From assembly GCA_012295275.1 (NCBI GenBank), contig CM022676.1, positions 12,045,660 through 12,085,659 on the forward strand: a stretch of 40,000 nucleotides of DNA, in the 5' to 3' direction. Source of the stretch: Chrysomallon squamiferum (taxonomy: Eukaryota; Mollusca; Gastropoda; Neomphalida; Peltospiridae). Positions 1 through 15,439 of this stretch are shown here, piece after piece; within the stretch, counting starts at the first letter, position 1; every line of letters starts with the position of its first letter. The notes beneath the pieces are model-generated. The model was given only the letters and a program-made list of their open reading frames with translations. It was not told the origin of the DNA and did no database searches. The position numbers were made by a program, and so were the translations under genes.

Positions 1-440
1 TTTCACCTCATCGAACTCACAAACGTTTACAAATCGATGAACACAAAGTTACATGAAATTACACGACAGCCATTTCAAAGAGAAAACGACAGATTAAAGT
101 TTTTTTTAATCGATAAAATCGTTTTATCGAACTCTCGCTCGCTGCTCGTTACAAAACTCACTTACAGCACGTGAACTTTCCTAACACAGCAAGACGTGTT
201 CACGTGACAACGGCGAGTCAACGTGATGACGTAACCGACAGGAAACGCGACAGGACTGGGGTTCGAGTCACGCAGGTGACGTCTGACAGAGTAACAAGTA
301 GCGGAAAGAGTTGAAGGTTTTGGTGAACGAATCTACGTATTTGACGTGGAAATCGTGAAAATAGTTTTATCTTTTCATCCCCACCATTTGTATCTTCACT
401 AGGAAGAAAATAAAAGAAAAAATAATAGCATTGCTTTATT
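1..440. other. Unique intergenic DNA, promoter-like
   Basis: This stretch is non-repetitive and shows no convincing coding exon. It holds a CRE-like core (tgacgtaa, about 226-233), an E-box (cacgtg near 200) and a short hairpin with 9-bp arms (110-118 and 122-130, 3-nt loop). These suggest regulatory DNA, possibly for a gene outside the window or for the FSIP2-like gene downstream. That role is inference only. Confidence 0.3.
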
Positions 441-462
441 CCTGCTTATGAGAGACCAGAAA

Positions 463-821
<359 letters not shown>

Positions 822-840
822 GCACACAATACTGTTACTA

Positions 841-1095
841 TGGTAGAAGTAGAAGTTGTAGTAGTAACAGTAGTTGTAGTAGCTGAAGATGTAGTAGTAA
901 TGGTAGTAACAGTTGTAGCAGTAACAACTGTAACAACAGGAACAGGTAGAGGGAACAGTAGTAAAAGTATTTTAAATACATTTCAGCGTCTACAAATATA
1001 ACTATATATATATGTATATATATATATATACATAATTTACATACACACATACACACGGACACACACACATACACACAAACACACAAACATAACCT
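841..1095. repeat. Imperfect GTA/GTT triplets, then TA and CA tracts
   Basis: Degenerate trinucleotide repeat to about 968, followed by a TA run (about 1003-1032) and a CA-rich run (about 1040-1090). No gene is seen. Confidence 0.85.
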
Positions 1096-1099
1096 GAGA

Positions 1100-1440
1100 A
1101 AAACAAACAAGTGAGTTCACACGCTCTCTAGTCACACATCACCAACCTCCCGTGAGGAATTTAAGCCAAGCGATCACGGAACTTGCCGAACGTCGACGTA
1201 ACCTGATCGCTCGTGTTAAAGAGGCAATGCCGTGATTTAAACGAGGTTTGAGAAACTCACAACAGCAGCTGGTCTCAGTGCGGAGTTTCCAGTGCGGTCA
1301 GGACACACTGATATCACACACGTGCGTCAAATACTTTACTGACGTAAACTCGTTGATTGAACGCGAACGTTCAGCTGGATTTTCTGATAGAGATCGGTTA
1401 CCGGTTCATTAATCACCTCGCTTAACTTTAATCATTGCAT
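1100..1440. other. Unique DNA without recognisable gene
   Basis: Non-repetitive and fairly CpG-containing, with cacacgtg and gacgtaaa motifs but no convincing exon on either strand. It could be a promoter or untranslated exon of the FSIP2-like gene, whose first coding exon begins just after a 3' splice site and so needs an upstream exon. Confidence 0.25.
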
Positions 1441-1447
1441 ATTATTC

Positions 1448-1512
1448 TCTTTTTTTTTTAAATTTTATTATTATTATTTTTTTTTTTTATTACTTATTAT
1501 TATTTCATTATT

Positions 1513-1571
<59 letters not shown>

Positions 1572-1613
1572 TATATATTTATTTAATAAAAAAAATTTCA
1601 GTATATATATATT

Positions 1614-1655
<42 letters not shown>

Positions 1656-1660
1656 TTATT
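1448..1660. repeat. AT-rich block with (TTA)n and (TA)n
   Basis: A TTA triplet run at about 1513-1571 and a TA run at about 1617-1646 sit in poly-T-rich DNA. Confidence 0.9.
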
Positions 1661-1929
1661 TCTCTTTTTTTTTATTTTGGCAGAGGATTCTTTGTTATTT
1701 TTGCTTTTATTTCGCTTTATTATAGTTTGCTGTTGTTATACTTTTGTTTTTATATTATCTTATCTTATTTATTTATTTATTTATAAGACAAACGTATGTA
1801 TATATATTTACATATTTGTGTATGTCAGTGTGTATATGTATGCGTGCCTATATATATGTATATATGTATGTTGTTTATATATAAGTGTGTGTGATTCATA
1901 TACCTATACACCCAATGGTATACATCGTT

Positions 1930-2344
1930 TTTAACGATGATGACTACGAGTACAACAACAACGACGACAACAACAACAACAATAACAACAACAATAATAA
2001 TAATAGTAATAATTAACTGTATGAATGACAGCGGTATACAAAAACGTCCACATGTCTGTTACAACGTCTGTCAGAAAGGATTTGACACGAATAAGAAAAC
2101 TGACGTTCTTAGATGGAGTCACAGATACAACTGTTCAAAACTAATCCCCAAACACCACGACCTCTCACCTCTGTCCTTTTAGTGTTATCAATATCTTTGC
2201 TGGTGTCGGGTATTAAAATGTTTTTGATAATGTCAGAATCACAGCACTGTGGGAGTTTATGTGCAGCTGTGTGTGGTACGTATTCCGAATACCTGTTATT
2301 TTCTTGTGGTTATTATTATTATTGTTGTTATTATTGTTATTATT

Positions 2345-2378
<34 letters not shown>

Positions 2379-2489
2379 TGATGTTGTTGCTTTTTCTTGT
2401 CTGTTGTTTGAACTCTTATTTATAATCATCATAACTTTTTTGTTGTTCTCTTTCTTCTTCTTCTTTTTCTTCTTCTTCTTCTTCTTCTT

Positions 2490-2520
<31 letters not shown>

Positions 2521-2620
2521 TTATTATTATTATTATTTTTTTTTATTGTTTTGTTGTTGTTGTTTTTATTGTTGGTGTTGTTACTGTCGTTGTTGACGTT
2601 GTTGTTGTAACTAGCAGTAG
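1930..2620. repeat. Triplet repeat blocks (ACA/AAT, TTA/TTG, TTC)
   Basis: Successive triplet blocks: ACA/AAT at about 1945-2015, TTA/TTG at about 2307-2385 and TTC at about 2453-2519, grading to TTA/TTG. About 2020-2300 is unique DNA with no recognisable gene. Open frames across the blocks are low-complexity artefacts. Confidence 0.85.
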
Positions 2621-2713
2621 CAGCACCATTAGTATCATTATATTTAGAATAACAGTAGTTGTAGAAGTAATGACAGTAACTATAATATTGGTAGCAATAG
2701 ACATAGTTGTACT

Positions 2714-2845
2714 ACTAGTAGTATAAAGACTTTGTATAGACAGTACATTACAGTGAGCTTTGTACTCAGATATAGTAACAATACTAGTAGTATAAAGACT
2801 TTGTATAGTCAGTACATTACAGTGTGGTTTGTATTCAGAAATGTA
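2714..2845. repeat. 69-bp tandem duplication
   Basis: Two adjacent copies begin with actagtagtataaag at 2714 and 2783. The second copy diverges slightly and fades near 2845. The period is a multiple of three, so a minus-strand frame passes through both copies, but nothing around it looks like a gene. Confidence 0.85.
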
Positions 2846-3044
2846 TTGTTCCAAACATTTCGCCTTTAATTGAAAACAAAGAAAACTGGTTTTGAAAATC
2901 ACTGAACAGAGACTGAAACAGTTCAAATAACTAAGCGTTTTCTGTTGTCATTTCCCTACCACAGAACTGTAATAACAGCAGTAGTCACGTTTTACAGTCT
3001 TTGTTTTTTTATAGTTATGTGATCATTATTTTTACATTTGTTAT

Positions 3045-3052
3045 TCTTAGTA

Positions 3053-3092
<40 letters not shown>

Positions 3093-3170
3093 CATTGATA
3101 TTGTTATTGTTGTCGTTATTATTTTATTATTATTATTATTGTTATTACTACTACTACTACGACTACGACT
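3045..3170. repeat. TTA/GTT/CTA triplet repeats
   Basis: A run of TTA triplets with interruptions that turns into CTA/CGA triplets. It sits in gene-free DNA. Confidence 0.85.
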
Positions 3171-3571
3171 TCTGCTAATTTACACTACAACTACTTCTAT
3201 TATTAAATCTGCGCCTTCTGTCACAAAAGACACAAATATTCTGAGAGCCTAGTTAAGCTCCTGGTAATGTGTTCTTTCAGTAAACACTAACAAAATGTGT
3301 CTCTTTGATTTGAATGTTAAATTATATTTCATCCAGGGCTTAACACGATTCTTCAGTTTAATTCTGATACTCACATATTTATAGCTGTGTATTGATCAGT
3401 ATTTTCCTAACGACCGTAAACCACAGTAAACAAAAGCAAACAAAAACTTAACAACTTATTTATTTACATGAAATAGCAGAGTTCAGAATCGTTTGTGACG
3501 ATGTACTATGTGATGTATTCACCACAGAAATATCTTCATTAAGTCACCAGTGAATGTCATTCCTGAAATAT

Positions 3572-3572
3572 A

Positions 3573-3639
<67 letters not shown>

Positions 3640-3675
3640 CATAATCATAATCATAATCATAATCATAATGAATAT
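3572..3675. repeat. (AAT)n then (AATCAT)n
   Basis: A pure AAT run to about 3638 is followed by a hexamer form, AATCAT, to about 3668. Confidence 0.93.
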
Positions 3676-3983
3676 AATAATTATTATTATATATACATAA
3701 AGAAAGACACATATACCTACATACATACATACACACATTTATAATATAAAACAAATCATGAAAGAAAGAAAGAATTACTGTAAGTATTCTTACAGTTGTG
3801 TTTTATGTTGTTCGGTTCTTGTTCTTTGCTGTTTTGTTTTGCATTTTTTCTGCAGGAGCGGGTTTTTTTTTCATGTTTAATCCTTTTTTCTGTTTTTTTT
3901 TTTTTCTTTATGGGCAGGTGTAGTTGTTTTATACATTTGTTTTATTTCCTGTACTATTTTTACATGTTTTTCAGAACAACGCA

Positions 3984-5085
3984 ATGTCTTCAATAGATCG
4001 TCTTGCGTTGCCTAGGCGACACAAAATCTTTGACGACCAGTTACTTCCCCTGGGTGACACTCTCCCGTACTGGTCGGTTCTGTCCCTGGATTCCAAGCTG
4101 CCCATAGTCACCTCTCCCCGGGGCGCGTACACGCTGAGTACCACGGAGCTGGGTACGCCCAAATACGTAAACAAACAAAGATACGACTTCGACCTCACAG
4201 ATCCACTGGGTAACTCAATCGTATCTCTCAACTAAACAGAGCTGAACAGACATTTTTCTAGTGACAAGTTATAACAGACACAGTAATAAGTGAAACACTG
4301 CAATGCTCTGAAAGAGTGTATAAAACATACTCTTTTACCTACGTACAAAGAAAAACGAAATTTCGAAATATAAGTTTACATTCTGTTTAGAATGGATCAA
4401 ATATACTAAATTTTTAAAAAGTATTTTTTTTTTCTGTTGATTTTGTTTTCTCTATCATATATATATATATATTAATTTCTTGTCTAGTCGTTCAGCATGT
4501 GCATGTTTGTGTATCTTTTCTTTGTTTAATTTTCTTGTTGTTTTTCTTCTTTTTTCTTATTTGTGCATATGTATATACATATTATTTTGTCGTCTGGCAG
4601 GACACCAAATGAAGGACACTTACAACTCTCTGCACGACCCGTATTTGAAAGGACACTTTGACGATCCACGGAACAGAAAACTTCTCATTAACAACGGTTT
4701 GCTGACGAAGACAGGACGCGTGGTGTGCGACCTCAAAGAGTTCAACAAGTACAGGGAATACCTCCACCACCGCAACGCCACGCTGCTGAACATGCGCAAC
4801 CGGAAGGAAGAGAGAGGCACGAAGCCTGTTAGAAGGAAACGGGAGCCGCGCACGCGCAGTGACGGATCCCTATCGGGAAAGGGAGACGAGTCGATCGGTA
4901 GCAGATTTTCCATGTACAGTAATACGAGTCTCGTAGAAAAGATACGACAACGCGAAGCTGCCATCGCTCAGCAGCTGAACGAGAAACGCAGGCTGCAAGC
5001 TGAGAGTCACGCGCGCAGGGTCAAGGCCGCGTGGGAAGAGCGGAAGAGAAGACAGGAAGAAGCCCTGAAAAGGAAGAAGCCCTGA
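3984..5085 (+). CDS. FSIP2-like N-terminal-domain protein (2 exons seen)
   Basis: Exons 3984-4209 and 4601-5085 join in phase at a gt..ag intron, giving 236 aa. The join restores a block running from LPIVTSPRGAYTL through DFDLTDPLG to YNSLHDPYLKGHF, then a VVCDLKEFNKYREYL segment. I recognise this pattern from the N-terminus of fibrous sheath-interacting protein 2, a very large sperm-tail protein in vertebrates; this is from memory and not a search. Residues about 115-235 are basic and charged, likely coiled coil, ending in EEALKK repeats. The ATG at 3984 lies 9 nt after a good acceptor (tttttcag, 3974), so an upstream exon exists and may be non-coding. The frame stops at 5085 inside the hexapeptide repeat; the original frame resumes after 5121 and ends at 5199, so the C-terminus is uncertain. 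A role in the flagellum is inferred. Confidence 0.65.
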
Positions 5086-5148
5086 AAAAGGAAGAAGCCC
5101 TGAAAAAGGAAGAAGCCCTGAAAAAGGAAGGAAGAAGCCCTGAAGAAG
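5056..5148 (+). repeat. 18-bp coding minisatellite (EEALKK) with two indels
   Basis: Units start at 5056, 5073, 5091, 5109 and 5131. The first unit is 17 bp (four A instead of five), and an extra GAAG lies at 5127-5130. The net change is +3, so the incoming frame is restored after the array, but stop codons are read at 5083-5085, 5101-5103 and 5119-5121 inside it. Confidence 0.9.
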
Positions 5149-5199
5149 GATACGGCTCTGACCGAGAGAAAAGAACAAAAATCTCAACGTTTTGCTTAA
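5122..5199 (+). pseudogene. Frame-separated C-terminal tail of the FSIP2-like ORF
   Basis: In the same frame as the exon ending at 5085, codons reopen after the repeat and read a charged tail containing EEALKKDTALTER and ending in QRFA at the taa of 5197-5199. Its style matches the upstream coiled-coil-like region. This suggests the ancestral or true protein runs through the repeat and that the indels are a recent mutation, a length allele or an assembly error. Confidence 0.45.
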
Positions 5200-5279
5200 A
5201 ACACTTCCGTAGCCAAATCTCCATTTTAGTTATTTATCTCTTTACTTACTTAAGTGTTTGTTTGTTTATTTATCTGGTT

Positions 5280-5450
5280 AATTAGTTACTGACTTACTTA
5301 CGTATTTATATATAATTAATTAATTAATTAATTTATTTATTTATATTTTTATTAATTAATTTACTTTTATATTTATTAATTAATTTATTTAAATATATAT
5401 TTATTAATATATTTACTCATTTATTTATGTATGTATTTATTTGTGAGGAT
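5280..5450. repeat. TTAA/TTTA-rich AT repeat
   Basis: Imperfect TTAA and TTTA tetranucleotides just after the FSIP2-like exon, probably in its 3' UTR or flank. DNA from 5450 to 6525 is AT-rich, with CA-rich patches at about 6060-6210 and no gene seen. Confidence 0.75.
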
Positions 5451-5740
5451 TTGGGGGTTTTTTTTGTTGTTGTTGGAGGTTTTTTGGTGGGTTTCTTTAA
5501 TCAAATAACAAATAATTTACGATCCTGGTTAATACATTTACAAGGTTTTATACGCTTACTAACTGCACATTAAAATATGCTGAGAATTTTTTGTTTTACA
5601 GACTACAGATACCTAATAATACTGGCTCGGAAAATGCATAGTGACAAGTTAGGTAACTCTGATACGCACGTACCGAGTTATTCCCCTTCAGCAGGGAATA
5701 TTCTATTGAAATTTAACATATTTGTGACTTGATGATTGTT

Positions 5741-5779
5741 AATAAAAGTTTATTCAGTACTGAAAAAAAAAAAAAAAAG
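5741..5779 (+). terminator. Poly(A) signal candidate followed by an A-tract
   Basis: AATAAA at 5741-5746 is followed about 15 nt later by a run of about 16 A (from 5763). It lies about 540 nt beyond the end of the FSIP2-like reading frame and is a plausible 3' end for it. The genomic A-run is unusual, since poly(A) is normally not encoded. Confidence 0.4.
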
Positions 5780-6525
5780 ACAAGACAAAGGAGAAAGAAA
5801 GAAAATGGATTTATGTGTATTTCCTATTTATGTATTTACGTTAGTTGTGTGCTTTATATGTGTATGTGTGTGTGTCTCTGTGTGTGTATGTTTCCCCAAA
5901 GATGTCTTTCTCGATATGTGATTACACTACTAAATAAAATTATGTCTAATTTGACTAATTTGATACATGAAGTTTCTAATTAGAACTGTTTTTATATCTG
6001 TCCTGAAGAATATCGATAGAATTTTATATTATTCATATTTGCTGTTTTCTTGAGACAAAACAACAAACACACATAGACACACATATACATACATATATAA
6101 ATACATACATACATACAGTCATAGACACACGCATTCATAAACCCCACACATACACAGACTCAAATACAAACACACCAAAACCACAAACACAAATATATAC
6201 AACACACGCATATACCTACATGCATTCATATATTCATAATGTTATACAATGTATGTACGCACATCACTTTCAACTGTACTAAATATAAGCAATTCGTAAT
6301 AAATGAAGATTCTGTGTTAAATTCAATCTCGTTAATTTTAATTTTATTACTATCATATCATATGTTACAAATTAATACTGCATACACATGTGCATCTATA
6401 TCATTACACCCCCACTACTTAGCGATTATATATGACGTCATATCCTGACGTCACAAAAAGATTCATTTTTTCGAAACAGTTTCTTGAATTATTGTGCCTA
6501 TACGCATATTGAGATATTTATATAC

Positions 6526-9554
<3,029 letters not shown>

Positions 9555-9608
9555 TATGGCTGACCTTTAAATATAATAAGCAGATTGTCAGAACTTGATA
9601 TTCAACCT

Positions 9609-9750
<142 letters not shown>

Positions 9751-9829
9751 TTTATTACTTTTTCTAAATTTTATTTCGTTTTTATTTATTTACCTTTTTT
9801 TTTTTTTTTTTTTTTTTAATCCAGTGTTG

Positions 9830-10265
9830 ATATAAAGATGGAAAAAATAAATAACAATAATAATAAAAATAACTAAATACAAATTTAATACGGGCAAACA
9901 CAACGTTCAGACATTAAAGAATCGATTTAACCCTGAACTGAGTTAGTAGTCTGTGAAAACATCAAACACCCGTTAATATCACGTAACGACAAATGTGCAA
10001 TAACAGAGGTTACTGACCGGACTTTGATACTATTTCAAAACTGTTAGCACGTCAACAGATATAATGAAATCAAGAGACGTTTTAAATTTGATTCTCTAAA
10101 AGTATGTAATGCGTGTCAATGAAATAATTTTAAAATTACTGACAGATAGCAGAATGAGAACTACATCGCCTCAACGCCCGATAAGAAACCTGTCTGACGT
10201 GAAATGATTTGTCTGCACTCGTAAGTCGAGCTAAATCCTCATCACAAAATTGTCTTCTCATCTGA
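9830..10265. other. Unique AT-rich DNA, no gene seen
   Basis: Non-repetitive apart from short A/T runs. I find no exon with good splice sites. It may include the MS4A-like promoter. Confidence 0.3.
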
Positions 10266-10266
10266 A

Positions 10267-11070
<804 letters not shown>

Positions 11071-11510
11071 AGATTGGTAAAAAAAAAAAAAAAAAAAAAA
11101 TAATAAGTGTTTTGTTATGACGTATTGAATGATTGATAACAATTACGACTTGATTTAGCTGTCGTAAAGAAATAATATAAATTAAATATTATTTTAATTT
11201 CGAATAGTGTTTGCGACGTAAATAGGTGTATATAAGTGGCTGTGTTTATGTGTGTATGTTTTAGGATACTCGTGAAGGTATGCGTGCTTGTTTCTTTGTA
11301 TTTGCATGTGTGCATACTTACATACTTGGTGACAAAGAGAGAAATTAAAACACAAAAAGAAAAAACAGAACGTGATCACGTCATGCGGAAACATGAGAGA
11401 GACTTGCGTGTAAGAAAGACCAGACGGCTCAGACATGAAGGTCAAACAGAGAAGAAGACAGGTAAATGATGAACATATTAACGTTAAAGATGACTAATGT
11501 TTAAAATCAC

Positions 11511-11830
11511 ACAAAGACACACGCACATTTACACGCATATTTACACGCACGAACGGACTCCTTCACACACTCTCACTCACGTGCATTTATATAAATAGAT
11601 AACACTTGTCAACACTGGGCTTTAATACAAACATTAGACACGCTAATACACTAATATACATGCATATATACACAAATACATACACACATACACGCACGCA
11701 CAAATGTATACGCAGACATGCACGTACAAACACACTAATACAGTGTATACACTGACTCTCACACACTCACACACATATACACACACATACACGCACATGC
11801 AACACACACGCATACGCACACACATATGAC
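11511..11830. repeat. Degenerate CA-rich tract
   Basis: Cryptic repeats of cacaca, acgcac and atacac over about 320 bp. There is no gene. Confidence 0.8.
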
Positions 11831-11904
11831 AGATTGGCCTTCTGCAGTCAACGTATGGGGACAATTAGACTACGTCATTCAATTGGCGCGATATTTGTTT
11901 GATA

Positions 11905-11920
11905 ATTATTATTATTATTA

Positions 11921-11957
<37 letters not shown>

Positions 11958-11977
11958 TTCATTCATTCATTCATTAA
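11905..11977. repeat. (ATT)n then (ATTC)n
   Basis: A triplet run passes directly into a tetramer run ending near 11976. Confidence 0.92.
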
Positions 11978-12081
11978 ATTGAAATACAAATGCTGAAACG
12001 AAAATGATAAAGAATATAATGTACAACAGTTAAAGAAGAAAAATTAATATTACTGTTTTGTTTTGTTTGGGTTTTTAATAA

Positions 12082-13098
12082 CCCGAGCGCCCTCTGGCGG
12101 AGATCAGCTCAGTCAGACATTTGGATGGATCTCTCCGCCAGATACAGTTTTGTATCGTTTTTTTCTCTAATCTTTGCGATTACGCCTAGTATACTAATTT
12201 AACAATAATTTTGGCATCAAATCGACCAATTTCGAGTTCGCTGGTATCATAAAAAATACCATCCATTCTTACATACACACGCTACAAAAAAAAATCCTAG
12301 ACAGTATCACAAAATCATTGACTCGGAAATCTTCGGACATGTTTGAATCGACGTCAGTCGTGACGTAGAGGTCATCTGATTAACACGTGACAGCTCCCTA
12401 GCGCGACGCACAGCAGGGTTCGACTCGGTGTAGCAAAGATTCCTGATACGACGGTGAAAGTCGCTAGCTGTGTTTTTAAAGAACTCTGTTTCAGTTTCGA
12501 AACACGGAACAAATACGTGGACCATGCAGATTCAGTTTTACTCTCCCCCCACAGGATACGTTTTGCCATCGCTGATCATAGGAAGAGTTAATGTTTGTAA
12601 ACGTCAAACATTATACATCAAAACTAAATAGTTCTTAAATAGAAGCAGTGTATTTATTTTGTAAATAACTAGGAATTAAACAGTAAAGAAATAATTTGAA
12701 CATGAGACGTATTGTGTACTGACACATCCCCTCACGTGCTTCCCGCTCAATAGCTGACGCCTGCTAGTCAGCTGACAGTTACGTCACAATTGAGGTCGAT
12801 TCAAACGTTTCCGAAGATTGCCGAATCAGTGATTTCTGTGATTTCTGGGATTTCTTCTTGTAGTTTGTGTATGTACCGCTATAAGGTACTTTTTATGAAA
12901 CCAGCGAACTCGAGAATGACCGATCTAAAGGAATGTAAAGTCAGAATTATTCTTAAATTAGTAAATTAGCAGGAATCGTTCCTAGCCGTACGTTTGACGA
13001 AGATTAGCGAGACAACGATATAGATCTACCTCTAGCAGAGATCCAGAGTTATCCTTCCACGTGTCCACTGAGCTGTTCTCCGCCAGAGGACGCTCGGG
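12082..13098. mobile_element. Possible 1-kb non-autonomous element with inverted ends
   Basis: The left end starts CCCGAGCGCCCTCTGGCGGA. The reverse complement of the right end starts CCCGAGCGTCCTCTGGCGGA. Similarity continues through CAGCTCAGT and, more weakly, for about 55-60 bp in total. The interior is unique, moderately AT-rich DNA with one small minus-strand ORF. No clear target-site duplication was found, so this could also be two independent inverted insertions of a small repeat. The shared core resembles a CTCF motif, an alternative reading. Confidence 0.45.
12307..12525 (-). CDS. Small unrecognised ORF inside the inverted-end element
   Basis: An ATG-initiated 72-aa frame beginning MVHVFVPCFETETEFF and ending KISESMIL, with non-repetitive composition. 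I recognise no domain. It is the only such frame between the inverted ends, but an open frame of this length can occur by chance and a second frame (12569-12372) overlaps it. Probably non-coding. Confidence 0.12.
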   Translation of the reverse strand: MVHVFVPCFETETEFFKNTASDFHRRIRNLCYTESNPAVRRARELSRVNQMTSTSRLTSIQTCPKISESMIL

Positions 13099-13297
13099 CT
13101 TGTTTTTTTAAAGATAAAACTTTAGGAAAACAACAACAGCAATTTTATAATATCCTTTTAATCTCTGGATCAGTATCGATAGACAAGCGATCCTGATATT
13201 ATCGATTATCTGAAATACAATACCAGTGATTTTAGAACGTGCTGACAGCTCGCGTTTTAACTAAGTCTTGATAACTATATAAAATGACGTCATCACA

Positions 13298-13299
13298 CC

Positions 13300-13330
<31 letters not shown>

Positions 13331-13845
13331 AATAATAATAATAATTAAAAAATAAATAAATTAAAAATTAAAAATAATAATAACAACAAAACGTACTTCG
13401 TCATTCTGACTTTAATCACACATATCCTGTTTCTGTTTTTATTTCTGTCTTTGTTTAGTTTGTCACAACAAAACAACACAAAGTCACGTTTTGAATAAAA
13501 AACATTTCTACCAATACACACCGCCATAAAATTTACAGAAAAAAGAATCTTAATGGTAACAGAAATCCATAGATTTACAATAGAGTCTTTCAAGTTTTGT
13601 AATAAACAAACAAACAAACAAACAAAAACAAACAAACAAATTAATAAATAATAAATAAATAAATAGGAATTATTGGTGCATATTAATCATTATTTATAGA
13701 TTTATTCTTTGATTATTTATTCATTCATTTATTCATTTACTTACTTATTTATTCATCTGTTCATGTGTATATTCTTTATTTATTTATTCATTTACTTATT
13801 CATTCATTCAGTCATTCATTCATTCATTCATTATTTATTTGTCAT
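13298..13845. repeat. A-tract, (CAAA)n and ATTC/ATTT tetramer tracts
   Basis: A run of about 25 A at 13301-13325, CAAA tetramers at about 13603-13640 and ATTC/ATTT tetramers at about 13715-13840. The unique DNA between (13380-13600) has no recognised exon. Confidence 0.85.
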
Positions 13846-14408
13846 ATTTTTTTCCTCTTTCGTTAGTTTGTCCACATCTACAACTACAACTGGATCCGAC
13901 CCTGAAAAATGTCGTCGTGACTGTCGTGATTGGAATCAATGGATAACTTCACACTAAAACAATGACGGTGACGTCAAGTCATCCGGAACAGTGAACTCGG
14001 ATCTGTACTTTGTCACGTGTTGGGATTAGCCAGGTAAACAGAGAACAAACAAAAGTATCAGACAATCTACGTTTAGGTACATTAATTAACTCTAGCGCTT
14101 TGTGAAGAGTAATCCAAGAATAAAACATAGTCAGCATTCTGCAGGTATAAATAGATAAATTATACCTGTATGGAGTTATGAATGTAGAATATTATACAAA
14201 CAGAACACAGTTAATATTAAACTTATTCCAATTATTTCTTCTCGTTTTATTATTTTATTTATTTATTTACGATTATTATTATTATTTATTACTTAATGCT
14301 CAGTAAACCTTAAGACATCAGAGAGACGTAAATCGAAGATCGTCAGCTGATTAAAGGTATGAACATAATCATCACTGTCCTTTGTTCAACCGATCGTAAA
14401 AGAAACAG

Positions 14409-14594
14409 GTGATTCGGGTGTTGTTTTGTTTATTAGTTTCATCGACTCGTCAAGGATATCAACTCTGCGATAACGAACACCTATCGACCAATTTGACCTT
14501 CGATGTTTTCAAGTGTTCATCAAACTATTTCAATTTTCAGGTTAAAATATGTAAACGTGAGATACTGTCATTGATGTCGATCGTATTTCTTTAA
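14409..14594 (+). CDS. Possible secreted-protein exon, unrecognised
   Basis: An open frame reads a hydrophobic VLFCLLVSS stretch followed by GYQLCDNEHLSTNLTFDVFK, which looks like a signal peptide and a mature cysteine-containing start. A tttattag acceptor lies near 14439 and a gtaaac donor near 14540, so an internal exon is conceivable. There is no ATG at the frame start and I found no partner exon nearby. I do not recognise a family. Low confidence. Confidence 0.2.
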   Translation: MIRVLFCLLVSSTRQGYQLCDNEHLSTNLTFDVFKCSSNYFNFQVKICKREILSLMSIVFL

Positions 14595-14756
14595 AGCATT
14601 TTCCCTTTTCTTTCTTTCGTTTTGTTTGTATTCAGCTAACTTGTGTTCCATGACGTCTCTTTTTCCGTCTGTTTATCTCTCTATCTATCCCTCTCTGTCT
14701 TTCTGTCTCTCTTTCTTCCCGTGTCTCTGTCAGCCTGGGTATTATCTACCCTATGT

Positions 14757-14935
<179 letters not shown>

Positions 14936-14939
14936 CTGA

Positions 14940-15408
14940 ATAAAATATCTGAAATAATAACACAGATCCACACACTGAATTAGGAGCCTGAAAATTTATT
15001 AACAAAAATTTCCGTTCACAAACATTAAGTTAAGATAATCTTTACTTTAGTTAAACTAAAACAAAACACGTGAATCAGTGATCCCTTCTCACATTGATTT
15101 GTCAGTGCATGAGTCGATACTGCTAAGCAGATTTGTATTTTTGTATTATTTTTTTTTTGTTTTTTGTTTTTGCGTTGTCAGTTAAACAACAGAACGTCTC
15201 TTGTACCTGCTCTTCGCTTTCATCCTGAGCTAGCGGACAATAGAGAGAGAAATAAATTAATCTCGATGGAAATATCGACAAAGATGAGATCAAAAACGAC
15301 GTTAGTAACGGTTAATTAATGAAGCACAATTTAAAGACATCAATAATTTAGTTTTCAAAGCTAAGCAGTTGAAGTAACGCCTATTAAAGTTAAATAAATA
15401 AATAAATA

Positions 15409-15439
<31 letters not shown>

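Noticed and set aside
250-275. Pol III B-box-like ggttcgagtc
   Set aside because: No matching T-arm stem, no A-box at a suitable distance and no cloverleaf; not a tRNA.
12405-12440. Second B-box-like ggttcgactc
   Set aside because: The flanks do not pair into tRNA arms.
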